Of a DNA stretch of 64,000 nt, positions 10,041 to 18,379 are shown one piece after another. A program made the translations under genes and the position numbers. The first letter of the stretch is position 1. The number at the start of each line of letters is the position of its first letter. The notes under the pieces were generated by a model. It was not told the DNA's origin, did not search any database, and was given only the letters and a program-made list of their open reading frames with translations. This DNA comes from Nitrosomonas sp. Is79A3 (GTDB taxonomy: Bacteria > Pseudomonadota > Gammaproteobacteria > Burkholderiales > Nitrosomonadaceae), in assembly GCF_000219585.1 (NCBI RefSeq), contig NC_015731.1, positions 3,224,001 to 3,288,000 on the forward strand, given 5' to 3'.

Positions 10041-10060
10041 TGACACTTTGCCAGCAACAC

Positions 10061-10591
10061 TTAGCGAGACTTCAGGTACTTCAGTATAGAATCAGCGCCT
10101 GAAATTTCAAATGGATCCGTAGGGCAATTGTCTGCAAAACCTGACTCAACGAACATTTTCTCGATCTGCTTATCCTGAACAACCATGGAATACCGCCAGG
10201 AACGCATGCCGAATCCTAAGTTCGATTTATCTACAAGCATTCCCATCTTGCGAGTGAACTCGGCATTGCCATCGGGCAGCATAAATATTTTCTCGACCCC
10301 GAGATGCTTACGCCATTGATACATAACAAATGCATCGTTCACCGACAAGCAAACCACCTCATCAATTCCCAATGTTTTGAAATCATCATAGTGCTTTTCG
10401 TAACCAGGCAAGTGTGCAGTAGTACACGTCGGCGTGTATGCGCCGGGTAACGCGAATAATACAATTCGCTTATTCTTAAAAATATCGTCCGTTGTAACAT
10501 CCTGCCAGCGAAATGGATTATCGCCACCTATCGATTCATCGCGCACGCGCGTTTTAAAAGTTGCACTGGGGACTTGCCATTGCTCTATCAT
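10061..10591 (-). CDS. Peroxiredoxin, Prx5 type
   Basis: 176-aa thiol peroxidase. The peroxidatic motif PGAYTPTCTTAHLPGY contains the active Cys, with the Thr two residues before it, as in the Prx5 (AhpE/PMP20) class. Downstream VVCLSVNDAFVMYQW and a further Cys in GFADNCPTDP fit the same fold. It reduces H2O2 and alkyl hydroperoxides, normally with glutaredoxin or glutathione; unlike some Prx5 proteins there is no fused glutaredoxin domain. GAGGAAG precedes the ATG. Ends 20 bp from the convergent Crp/Fnr gene. Confidence 0.92.
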   Translation of the reverse strand: MIEQWQVPSATFKTRVRDESIGGDNPFRWQDVTTDDIFKNKRIVLFALPGAYTPTCTTAHLPGYEKHYDDFKTLGIDEVVCLSVNDAFVMYQWRKHLGVEKIFMLPDGNAEFTRKMGMLVDKSNLGFGMRSWRYSMVVQDKQIEKMFVESGFADNCPTDPFEISGADSILKYLKSR

Positions 10592-10726
10592 GATCGCTTC
10601 CTCGTTTTATTGTGACATCTATCAATTACTACACCGAATGTGCGGATATCCGGGGACTCTATCCCACTCATGTTGAAGAAAAGTAAAAATCAGCGAATCT
10701 CGCACCAATCCATTGCAGTATTCCGG

Positions 10727-11197
10727 CTAAACCGCCTTCGTCTCTGAAAAAGTTTCCACAGCGCCCGGCCGACGCAACATTTTATCCACATCACCCTGGT
10801 GCATTTCTTCCGCAGCGATCATCCGGCGCGCATACTCTTCAAGCATTACGAACTTATCATCCACCAGAGACAACAATTCTTTGTAAACCGCCAGCGCCGC
10901 GCGCTCATGTTCCAGAGACTCACGCAGTATGTCGCCAATGTCATGCTGATGGGTTTCGAGCAAAGGGCCGATGGCCAAGGACGGATGCGCCCCCAGGTAG
11001 GTGATCATCTCGCCTGCCGCTCGCGCATGGGCCAAGGATTCGTCCGCCTGTTCCTGCAACCAGGAGACAATTGGAATACGATTGTAGCCATAGATCATGA
11101 AAGCATAGTGAGTGTAGCGCACCACACCAGCCAGCTCAAGTTCAAGGATCTTGCTGAGGCAGTTCAGCACCGCTGGTTTGTCAAATTTCTCGTTCAT
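10727..11197 (-). CDS. Bacterioferritin-like iron storage protein
   Basis: 156-aa ferritin-fold protein. The second helix pair shows E-x-x-H (AAEEMHQGD), and ELAGVVRYTHYAF carries the helix A Glu. In helix B, however, the Glu and His are spaced ESLAH rather than the usual ExxH, and Met52, the haem ligand of E. coli bacterioferritin, has no obvious counterpart, so haem binding is uncertain. AAGGAGAAG stands well placed before the ATG at 11197. Expected role: ferroxidation and iron storage, fitting the neighbouring peroxiredoxin and iron-permease genes. Confidence 0.82.
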   Translation of the reverse strand: MNEKFDKPAVLNCLSKILELELAGVVRYTHYAFMIYGYNRIPIVSWLQEQADESLAHARAAGEMITYLGAHPSLAIGPLLETHQHDIGDILRESLEHERAALAVYKELLSLVDDKFVMLEEYARRMIAAEEMHQGDVDKMLRRPGAVETFSETKAV

Positions 11198-11300
11198 TAG
11201 ACTTCTCCTTTACTTAGTTCAACAGCTCGTGGATTAATCTGACTACTCCGCAAATAGGTGGAAAGCTCGAGTAATTGATGCCAATCGATTAACTCCGGCG

Positions 11301-11615
11301 TTATTGGGATTTGGAACCCCCCAGACATGGCGGCGAATCATTTCGTGTTCCATGCTTTTCAAACCATTCTTCCATTGTCCATGTATGCAGAACAAGCGCA
11401 TGAACAGACTGCGCCAACTCATCAGCCAGGATTTCATTAACCATACGATGACGCGTTAACAGCATTTTTCCATGAAACGCATCGGAGACGATCGTCACCT
11501 TGAAATGGGATTCGGATCCTTCCGGTACATTGTGCTTATCACTTTCATTCACCACTTCCAGAAACTCTGGACGTAATGATTGCAGTTTGGTTTCAATCGA
11601 ATTTTTAACTTTCAT
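11301..11615 (-). CDS. BolA family protein
   Basis: 104-aa BolA/IbaG-like protein. The class II KH-like fold is recognisable: LRPEFLEVVNES, then ESHFKVTIVSDAFHGKMLLTRHRMVN with the conserved His before FKV, and the helix ILADELAQSVHALVLHTWT. BolA proteins partner monothiol glutaredoxins in iron-sulfur cluster or iron signalling and affect stress morphology. The last ~15 residues extend beyond the usual domain. Monocistronic, between the bacterioferritin-like and CsbD genes. Confidence 0.92.
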   Translation of the reverse strand: MKVKNSIETKLQSLRPEFLEVVNESDKHNVPEGSESHFKVTIVSDAFHGKMLLTRHRMVNEILADELAQSVHALVLHTWTMEEWFEKHGTRNDSPPCLGGSKSQ

Positions 11616-11709
11616 AGTACGGTCACTCTCATATCACCCCTCTCGGATCCTAACAAACAAAGTTCGCTAGTCTACCGTGATTCGCCTGCCCACTTCAGTT
11701 TTGCTCGTG

Positions 11710-11988
11710 TTATTTGCCTTGCTCAATATCTTGTTTCATATCACCATAACCCTTCTGGGCTTTGCCGACATTTTTTTGCACATTGCCTTCTGTCTGCATA
11801 TTTTTGTCATCCAGTATCACTCCGGTGGCTTCCTTGGCCTTACCTTCCGCTTCACCGACCCGGCCGTCTACTTGATCTTTATTCATTTGGGCTGGCCCTT
11901 GGCTTTTTTGCGCATAAACACCAACTGTGCAGAAGGTCAATGCGATGACGACCGCTAGCTGAGTAAATTCCATTTTAATGCGTTGCAT
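11710..11988 (-). CDS. CsbD family stress protein with signal peptide
   Basis: 92-aa protein. Residues 1-26 form a Sec signal peptide (MEFTQLAVVIALTFCTVGVYA, cleavage after VYA). The mature part is CsbD-like, with the repeats QVDGRVGEAEGKAKEATG and NVQKNVGKAQKGYGDM. CsbD proteins are small, hydrophilic, general-stress-induced proteins of unknown mechanism; the signal peptide suggests a periplasmic form. AAAGGA precedes the ATG at 11988 by about 8 bases. Confidence 0.88.
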   Translation of the reverse strand: MQRIKMEFTQLAVVIALTFCTVGVYAQKSQGPAQMNKDQVDGRVGEAEGKAKEATGVILDDKNMQTEGNVQKNVGKAQKGYGDMKQDIEQGK

Positions 11989-12178
11989 GTTTTTTTCCTT
12001 TAAAAATAATTGTAATCAGGAATCTCTCCTGAGAACTGTTCAGCCACAACCGAATAGTTGCGGCCAAAGCGTGAATTACCTATTCCACTGCCCAGCTGCT
12101 ACATTACAATCATCCTCGAATCGGTTCTGTGCAGTACCGCACGTAAACGCAGTGTAAAATCGGAAGCACCGGTTAAAT

Positions 12179-13381
12179 CAGGGCAATCGGGCTTAAATTA
12201 CTCCAATAATGCGGAGCAAATAATCATTATTCCAACCGGCCTTTAATCGTTTTATTTTTACACCGACTTTTGATATTTTTTCTTTATTTATCAGGTTTAA
12301 AGCAATATGTCTGATAGTGGCAAGATTGGCTGCACTATGGCCTTTGCGTGTCCGGTTGCTATCTTCATCAAAAGCAATATCAAGCACCCAATGTAAATTG
12401 TTCTCGATAGCCCAATGAGCGCGAACAGCATGTTCCAGTTTAGCCGGATTATTGGCGCTCAGACTACTGATGAAATAACGCGTTTCCCCGGTGATTCTAT
12501 TTTCTGATTCTCTTGTTGCTGTAACCGCAATGATACTTTGTAGTCCTGCCCAAGCATGACGTTCTTTTAACCATGCGATCTCATCTGTCACACAGATAGT
12601 ACGTGTTTCAATGCGTCCATGATCCCCATCAACAGTCACCATGGCGGCTTCAGGCGATAACTGCGAGGTAAAATACGTGGCAACATCTTCATGTAAGTTA
12701 CCCTGGTTGCCCTTCAGGCTCAAGACATAATCGCCACCTTGTTGAATAATCTGCTGAGCAATTCTTTTCTGGCAACCCATGGCATCAACTGTAATCACAC
12801 TTCCTGCAATATTCAGTCGCGATAACAGCTTGGGAATGGCCGTAATTTCATTGGATTTATTGTCCACTTTAACCTGACCCAAGACCAGGCTATTGTGCTG
12901 CGCCCATGCACTGACCATATGGATAGCTGCCTTTCTTGAAGCCTTATCAATGCTACGCCTTAAGCATTTACCATCAATTGCAATGACTTCTCCTTCAGTC
13001 AGACTGGCTAAGTCAGACACCCAGTTGGAAAAACACTCGCCAAACTGTTCATTGTCTATCGCTGCAAAAACATCTCCAAAGGTATCATGCGCGGGTATCC
13101 CATGCTGCAAACCAAGCAATTTAGTGAACCAGTCTATCTTGGCTTTGCCAAATTCTTCAATAGCCACCCAATTGTCCGCCCCACAGATAACAGCGCATAA
13201 GGCGATAAAAAATATATCCTGTAACTGGTGTTTCTTTTGCCTGTCTACTCTCGGGTCTTCAATGCTTGAAAAGTGATGGATAATTGACGCTATCGGTTTC
13301 TCTATCATTTGAAATCAAAATGATAAAGCTAATACCTCATCTTGTTTCTGTTTTCAAGCCTCTTTTAGCCCGATTGCCCTG
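12179..13381 (-). mobile_element. Complete ISAs1-family insertion sequence with 10-bp target duplication
   Basis: 1203-bp element. Perfect 15-bp terminal inverted repeats, CAGGGCAATCGGGCT at 12179-12193 and its complement at 13367-13381, enclose one transposase gene. The element is flanked by identical direct repeats CCGGTTAAAT at 12169-12178 and 13382-13391, a 10-bp target duplication as expected for this family. Exact ends and duplication indicate a relatively recent, undamaged insertion. It sits between csbD and the dihaem lipoprotein gene and breaks no recognisable gene. Confidence 0.95.
12193..13308 (-). CDS. ISAs1-family DDE transposase
   Basis: 371-aa transposase filling the IS at 12179-13381. 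The N-terminus (HHFSSIEDPRVDRQKKHQL) is typical of ISAs1 / H-repeat proteins. The first catalytic Asp lies in VIAIDGKCLRRS, the second in SVITVDAMGCQKRIA, and the Glu in HWAIENNLHWVLD. No frameshift or internal stop is present, so it should be active. Its stop codon overlaps the last base of the left inverted repeat. Confidence 0.95.
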   Translation of the reverse strand: MIEKPIASIIHHFSSIEDPRVDRQKKHQLQDIFFIALCAVICGADNWVAIEEFGKAKIDWFTKLLGLQHGIPAHDTFGDVFAAIDNEQFGECFSNWVSDLASLTEGEVIAIDGKCLRRSIDKASRKAAIHMVSAWAQHNSLVLGQVKVDNKSNEITAIPKLLSRLNIAGSVITVDAMGCQKRIAQQIIQQGGDYVLSLKGNQGNLHEDVATYFTSQLSPEAAMVTVDGDHGRIETRTICVTDEIAWLKERHAWAGLQSIIAVTATRESENRITGETRYFISSLSANNPAKLEHAVRAHWAIENNLHWVLDIAFDEDSNRTRKGHSAANLATIRHIALNLINKEKISKVGVKIKRLKAGWNNDYLLRIIGVI

Positions 13382-13498
13382 CCGGTTAAATCCACTCCCA
13401 ATGAGTCCTATCAAAGCTATGCTACAATCAATCCGCATTGAGAAGATCATTGCATAGCAATGGCATTATCACTACAAAACAACAAGGTAAGGAACATC

Positions 13499-15298
13499 AT
13501 GAAAGTCCATCTCGCCGCTTTGCTCGCTACCACACTTATAGCCTGTAGTTCTCACCCGCTGGAAGCGCCATCTCCTCCCGCTTTTGTCAATGCAGTGCCG
13601 GATAATTGGTTGCAGGCCCAAACCAAAAAATCCCAGGAAAAAGCCGACTATATTCAGTCTCATCAGACTGCTTATGATTGGTTCTCCAATTTTGCTTTTA
13701 GCGAAGTGGACGGTATTCCCTACATTGCGTTGAAGCTATTGCCCAAGCTGGTGCCGGAACTTTGGGGCAGCGAAAAAAACTTTCTCGATGCCGTGGGGCT
13801 GTTTATCGATGAACGGCAGAAATCTTACCCGGTCGCGCGCGGCATTGGTTTTAGCGGATTATCCCGAAGTGAAGCGCAAGGCAACATTGACTACGCTTCG
13901 TTTACGTGCGGCGCCTGTCACATTGGCCGTGTGCGGCTGGAGAACGGCCAAATGGATTACCTGGATGGCGGAGTGAATACCACATTCAACATTGTGCAGT
14001 TCCGCGTCAAACTGTATCAAACCCTGCAGAAAGCCTATGCGGGTGAAACCGGCGACAACAAATACCAGTTGTTAACACAAAAATTACTGAGCGCATTGGA
14101 TGCAGCGCATCAACAAAACCCCAATTACTTTTATAACAATTATCAATCTGCCGGCAGAAGCTTTGATGCTGACTATGAAGCTGCACAAATTGCCCTGTTC
14201 AAGAAAACCGCCGGGCAAACAATCAAGCAGTTCGCGCAACGCGCAGAAGCTGAGTATGAGGGCTTTGGCGCTTTAATCGCAAAGAACTATCAGGGGCTTG
14301 AATCCGCCATGCTGGCTGGTTTCCCCGGCATGGCCGATGCCACCGGTTTGAGTGCTGTCAATGGTTATATCAGTTTGCGCAATAGCTCGCTATTGAAATG
14401 GTTCGCCGGTATCACCTTGCCGCCAGAACCGGGCATCACCGATTTCATGGCAGTATGGGAACAGGATAAGCGTCTCGCCAGTTGGGATGAAAGCCACAAA
14501 AGACTCATCAACGGCGGCGGCCAGTGGAACGGCAATGTGCCGATGCCCATCTACCGCAACCTGATTGCCATGCTAACCCTGGGCCTGGAAAAAACCGACG
14601 TGCGTGTCGCTGCCTTTGCCGAGGAACTGCTGGATGGTTTACCCGCCAGTCCCTATCCTTTTGCTGTGAATGTCGAACTGGCCAAACAAGGACAAACTTT
14701 ATTTGCCGAACATTGCGCCGATTGTCATCAACCCAAGAACGGCAAAGTCTACGACAACCTCGGCACCAGCCTGAAACGGGCTTACGTAGTGGGTGCATTG
14801 TTAAACTATGCCGCGCGCAAAGAACTCTATGATAATTGCTCTCCGGACACGACGATCAAGCTATATGGAAACGATATCAAACCTTGCGCTGAATTTGAGG
14901 GTGTTTCGTTAGCCGGTAAAAAAGATCTGCTAATGTCGCCGAACGACGAACACCACGGCTACAATGCCCGTCCGCTGAGCGGTATCTGGGCGCAAGCGCC
15001 GTATTTGCACAATGGCACCGTGCCGACTGTTTATCACTTATTAGTGCCGGACGAGCGCCCAGCCAGCTTTATCAAGAGCCACTTGGATTACGACCAGAAA
15101 TATCTCGGTTATTCCTGGAATTCGCAACAGGCAACCGGCCAAAACGAAGGCTACTTATTCCAGACCAACGCGATTCCCGCGCTGAGCAATAAAGGCCATG
15201 ACAAAGACATCGCGGAAGGCAAAAAAACTTATCGCCTCAACTGGTCTAGTGACAAACAAGGCGCTTTTGCGATTATTGAATATTTAAAAACTCTGTAA
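13499..15298 (+). CDS. RoxA-like dihaem c-type cytochrome lipoprotein
   Basis: 599-aa exported cytochrome. The N-terminus MKVHLAALLATTLIACSS is a lipoprotein signal with lipobox LIAC; the start at 13499 is preceded by AAGGA. Two haem c sites are seen, CGACH (about nt 13908) and CADCH (about 14715). The C-terminal segment NARPLSGIWAQAPYLHNGTVP is the signature shared with rubber oxygenase RoxA and related dihaem peroxidase-like proteins. It may oxidise a periplasmic substrate or act in electron transfer. Polyisoprene cleavage is not implied: the family is broad. It stands alone just downstream of the IS. Confidence 0.85.
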   Translation: MKVHLAALLATTLIACSSHPLEAPSPPAFVNAVPDNWLQAQTKKSQEKADYIQSHQTAYDWFSNFAFSEVDGIPYIALKLLPKLVPELWGSEKNFLDAVGLFIDERQKSYPVARGIGFSGLSRSEAQGNIDYASFTCGACHIGRVRLENGQMDYLDGGVNTTFNIVQFRVKLYQTLQKAYAGETGDNKYQLLTQKLLSALDAAHQQNPNYFYNNYQSAGRSFDADYEAAQIALFKKTAGQTIKQFAQRAEAEYEGFGALIAKNYQGLESAMLAGFPGMADATGLSAVNGYISLRNSSLLKWFAGITLPPEPGITDFMAVWEQDKRLASWDESHKRLINGGGQWNGNVPMPIYRNLIAMLTLGLEKTDVRVAAFAEELLDGLPASPYPFAVNVELAKQGQTLFAEHCADCHQPKNGKVYDNLGTSLKRAYVVGALLNYAARKELYDNCSPDTTIKLYGNDIKPCAEFEGVSLAGKKDLLMSPNDEHHGYNARPLSGIWAQAPYLHNGTVPTVYHLLVPDERPASFIKSHLDYDQKYLGYSWNSQQATGQNEGYLFQTNAIPALSNKGHDKDIAEGKKTYRLNWSSDKQGAFAIIEYLKTL

Positions 15299-15436
15299 TT
15301 TCATTGCCTGCGGTGGTAAGCCGTTAGCTAGTATGGCGAGAGGCGGGATAATCGAGCCTGCCTCACTTGATCATCGAGTTTTTCTTTTCTGGAAGCGGGG
15401 CACACAAAACTCAATTCCAGTTCCCTAACGGAGAAA

Positions 15437-16342
15437 TTAGCTTTGACGGCGCCTCCAAATCGTCAACCCAGCAAGGCCGGTAATGAGAAGAAGCACAGAA
15501 CTCGGCTCAGGAACGGGACTGTAGGGAAGGAAAGTGGGTGTCTCACCGATTGCACCTGTTGGAAGCGTAAGGCCACCGCTGAAACTGTGATGTATCCCAC
15601 CCGTACTATCTCCGCAACCACCACCGATGGTGTCCGTGTCCATAGTCACAGCGCCAGTATCCGCCAAGACGCTACCGCAACCAATGGTTACACCAGTATT
15701 CAGCGTGATGCTCGCTAGTGCAAGAATATTGCCTTCGAACAATGTGTTTGTGTCAAGTGTGGCGGAGCTGCCAACATTCCAATATACCCCAGCGTCTAAG
15801 CCAGTATTAATCACGTTTACGACCGAGTTGGGTGAAGTGATCAGCGTGCTCTCCATTTGGAATACCCAAGCCGCGTTAGCATTGCCGCCACCGTCGAGCG
15901 TGAGCGTTCCTGTCAAATTACTCACCCCGGCGGGAACAGTATAGACACCCGGAGAAAGCGTGAGGTTAACGAGATCTGCACTCAATAGGGTACCAGGTCC
16001 CATGAGTCCCAGATTAGTCCACGCAGCAGTGAGTTGATTATGAGCCAATTCTGCGACTGCATCGCCTGCGTGCACGAACCCCGCTCCCGTAGTAAGCGCA
16101 GGCTCCCCATTGATGGTGATGCCAGTTTGGCCAGTGATAGAAAGGCCTGGGTAGACACCTAACTGTCCATTAAGGGTAGTCGACCCGGTATTGGTCACCG
16201 TCGAGGCACCCAGAACCGCAAAGCTTGCCAATTCCGAACCCAGAAGCGGCGCAGCCAATCCTAAAGAGGGAACTGAAAAAAAACCAGCAAGAACGGTAAG
16301 TGCTGGAACCCATACGGGCAAGTATTTTTGATGATCATTCAT
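15437..16342 (-). CDS. Ice-binding-type (DUF3494) protein with PEP-CTERM anchor
   Basis: 301-aa exported protein. A signal peptide (about residues 1-30, ending SLGLAA) is followed by a DUF3494 beta-solenoid domain recognisable from FAVLGASTVTNTGSTTLNG, LSPGVYTVPAGVSNLTGTLT and WNVGSSATLDTNTLFEGNI. The C-terminus is a PEP-CTERM sorting signal: VPEPSS, a hydrophobic helix, then RRRQS. Such proteins are processed by exosortase and go to the exopolysaccharide or cell surface. The domain includes ice-binding proteins, but many members may act as adhesins. AAGGAG precedes the ATG. A PEP-CTERM-type CAAX protease lies at 42526. Confidence 0.9.
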   Translation of the reverse strand: MNDHQKYLPVWVPALTVLAGFFSVPSLGLAAPLLGSELASFAVLGASTVTNTGSTTLNGQLGVYPGLSITGQTGITINGEPALTTGAGFVHAGDAVAELAHNQLTAAWTNLGLMGPGTLLSADLVNLTLSPGVYTVPAGVSNLTGTLTLDGGGNANAAWVFQMESTLITSPNSVVNVINTGLDAGVYWNVGSSATLDTNTLFEGNILALASITLNTGVTIGCGSVLADTGAVTMDTDTIGGGCGDSTGGIHHSFSGGLTLPTGAIGETPTFLPYSPVPEPSSVLLLITGLAGLTIWRRRQS

Positions 16343-17170
16343 GGTAAATCTCCTTTTTTTGAGGGTATTGCTAAAATGCGATTTTATCTCGCACCGTTCT
16401 ATGCTTTAGAGATTCTCAGAAATCCAATTGCTTTAGTGTCGAAATCGTGCGATGGCTGCTTTTTTCATAGGTAATCAGCCACTTTATGTCACAGCTGGCG
16501 CACCTCTTCTGCCATTCCTGAACAAATTCTCCAGGCGCACCATATGATAGATCAGATTCATCCGGTGTTTAATTAATTGCTGACACAAAGAAGTGCCGAC
16601 TACAATCACGACAAAATCGAATTTATTCCTAATATCCTTTGCCCTGACATCGTTAAACTAAAAATAAAAATATATTTCGAATGCAAAATATAAGTTTTCA
16701 CTGCTTACATTACTTTAACAATATTTGTCACTCTTACACTTCTTCATCGGATACAATTAATTACATCTCGCATGCTAGTTTAATAAGGAGGTTAAAAGAA
16801 TAGTACATCACGCTCTTTTATGCAGGATATTTGTCCTAAATTATACTAAAGAAAATTTATTTTACGCCATGCTGCTGACAAAAGCAGCATTTCAGTATGT
16901 TTACTAATAAGCCGATCTACAATGCCCATCAAAATACCAAAGTGCTTTTGTGTCAAACATACTAAAACCGAGCTGATGTTGATGGCATCGTAAATAAAGC
17001 AGTTCAGAGTGACGGCAAAGCCCCTCCGCCCCACTCACAATCACGGATTTATATATGGGTATTCATTCGAAAATCGGAATAGTCCTATTTGGGGTTAATC
17101 TTCATGAAACCCAGCCAACAATAAAATAACTACCAAAAATATTGATCAATCCCAAGCTTAAGGAGTTATC
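16343..17170. other. 828-bp AT-rich intergenic region
   Basis: No convincing gene. It contains the promoter region of the PEP-CTERM gene on the left and of the VOC operon on the right. A good Shine-Dalgarno-like AAGGAGG occurs near 16790 on the plus strand, but no open frame of useful length follows. A 62-codon minus-strand frame at 16846-17034 has no ribosome-binding site or recognisable motif. The region may be a decayed gene or insertion remnant. Confidence 0.4.
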
Positions 17171-17605
17171 ATGCCAAACCCATTGATTCAACCCTATTTA
17201 ATGTTCGGCGGCCGCTGCGAAGAGGCGCTCGAATTTTACCGCACCGCGCTCGGCGCGCAGATTGAAATGCTGATGCGCTTCCAGGAAAGCCCGGATCCCA
17301 CGCCACCCGGCATGCTGCCGCCGGGGTTTGAAAATAAAGTGATGCACGCCAGCTTTCGCATCGGCGACAACGTACTGATGGCCTCCGATGGCTGCGAAGA
17401 AGGCCAACAATTCAAAGGCTTCTCGCTATCGATTGCGGTTGCCACCGAAGCCGAAGCGGATCGCTATTTTTCCGCACTGTCCGATGGCGGCCAGGTACAA
17501 ATGCCGCTAGCCAAAACATTCTGGTCATCGCGCTTCGGCATGCTCACCGACCGTTTTGGCATCAGTTGGATGATCAATGTCGTAGCCAATGAATGCACCG
17601 GATGA
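17171..17605 (+). CDS. VOC (glyoxalase/PhnB-like) family protein
   Basis: 144-aa protein of the vicinal-oxygen-chelate fold, PhnB/3-demethylubiquinone-methyltransferase-like subgroup. It starts with IQPYLMFGGRCEEALEFYRTALGA and ends FGMLTDRFGISWMINV, both typical of the subgroup. Substrate unknown. AAGGAG is placed 7 bases before the ATG. First gene of a three-gene unit: its TGA overlaps the next ATG (ATGA at 17602). Confidence 0.9.
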   Translation: MPNPLIQPYLMFGGRCEEALEFYRTALGAQIEMLMRFQESPDPTPPGMLPPGFENKVMHASFRIGDNVLMASDGCEEGQQFKGFSLSIAVATEAEADRYFSALSDGGQVQMPLAKTFWSSRFGMLTDRFGISWMINVVANECTG

Positions 17606-17826
17606 AATCCGGCGCCTGGATCATTGGCATCGCAGCGACGGCACTGATAACCGGAACCGGTTGCACCACTCAGCAGCTCTACTCCACCGGCCAAGCGTGG
17701 CAGCGGAATGAATGTAACCGGCTGATGGACCAACAGGAACGCAGCCGCTGCCTATCGAGTACCAGCACTTCGTATGAGGCGTACAAGCAACAATCCGGAA
17801 CCGGAACCGGAAGCGAACCGAAATGA
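17602..17826 (+). CDS. Small putative lipoprotein
   Basis: 74-aa protein. The N-terminus MKSGAWIIGIAATALITGTGC resembles a lipoprotein signal ending at Cys21 (weak lipobox TGTGC), followed by a polar segment with Cys pairs (NECNRLMDQQERSRC). No family recognised. The start codon overlaps the VOC stop codon, and its own stop overlaps the next start (ATGA at 17823), so it is translationally coupled on both sides. Confidence 0.65.
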   Translation: MKSGAWIIGIAATALITGTGCTTQQLYSTGQAWQRNECNRLMDQQERSRCLSSTSTSYEAYKQQSGTGTGSEPK

Positions 17827-18185
17827 CGCACCTCATCCGCTTCGACAAGCTGAGCGAACAACAGATCTGGGACATCGCTAACCCGATCATGGACAACTTG
17901 ATGGATGCCTCAACCCATATCGATTATGCCAGGCATGTCCGGGATTTTACTGGCCGGATGAAAGCCATCGTTACTCCGGCGTATCTTCAACACGTCTGCC
18001 AGCAGTACCAGGCTGAAAAAGGTTATTTCTCTCACCGCGTCCCGGTCGCTGTTTTCAGACGCCCGGACTCAGCAGCCATTGTGTGGAAACAATCGTTCAC
18101 GAAAGTGCCGGGGGAGTTCGTCGCGGAAATGGTGCTTGTGCATCAAAATGGAAGGTATTTGGTTGATCATGTGATGGTGTTTTGA
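17823..18185 (+). CDS. Conserved-looking protein of unknown function, possibly NTF2-like
   Basis: 120-aa soluble protein with alternating helices and strands (for example IDYARHVRDFTGRMKAIVTPAYLQHVCQQY, then EFVAEMVLVHQNGRYLVDHVMVF). The pattern is reminiscent of SnoaL/NTF2-like folds, but I do not recognise a specific family. Third gene of the coupled unit with the VOC protein and the small lipoprotein. An 8-bp hairpin without a T-run follows at 18204-18224. Confidence 0.6.
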   Translation: MTHLIRFDKLSEQQIWDIANPIMDNLMDASTHIDYARHVRDFTGRMKAIVTPAYLQHVCQQYQAEKGYFSHRVPVAVFRRPDSAAIVWKQSFTKVPGEFVAEMVLVHQNGRYLVDHVMVF

Positions 18186-18293
18186 GCATTTGCATGGTGG
18201 TGGAATGAGTGAAAATCACTCATTATGGATCTAACAAAGTTTGTTATTATGAAAGATAAATTAATCAATTTTCATAAAACATAAGGACATAGC

Positions 18294-18356
18294 ATGAAGC
18301 TTACCGTAATAGATTTCATTTTTGACGTAATAAATTGCGTCATTCCGGACGTCTAA
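18294..18356 (+). CDS. Possible 20-codon leader peptide
   Basis: A short frame, MKLTVIDFIFDVINCVIPDV, begins at an ATG with AAGGA 7-8 bases upstream and ends 23 bp before the next gene. An imperfect inverted repeat (TTATGAAA ... TTTCATAA, about 18247-18277) lies just upstream. It could be a translated leader for the downstream gene or chance. Conservation would decide. Confidence 0.25.
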   Translation: MKLTVIDFIFDVINCVIPDV

Positions 18357-18379
18357 TTTTAGTGGGGCGCCAGATAAAT

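Noticed and set aside
12179..13381. Gene disruption by the ISAs1 element
   Set aside because: Joining the flanks across the single target copy gives no recognisable reading frame, so the insertion appears intergenic.
16846..17034. 62-codon minus-strand frame in the 16.3-17.2 kb gap
   Set aside because: No ribosome site, signal or motif; length is within chance for this AT-rich gap.
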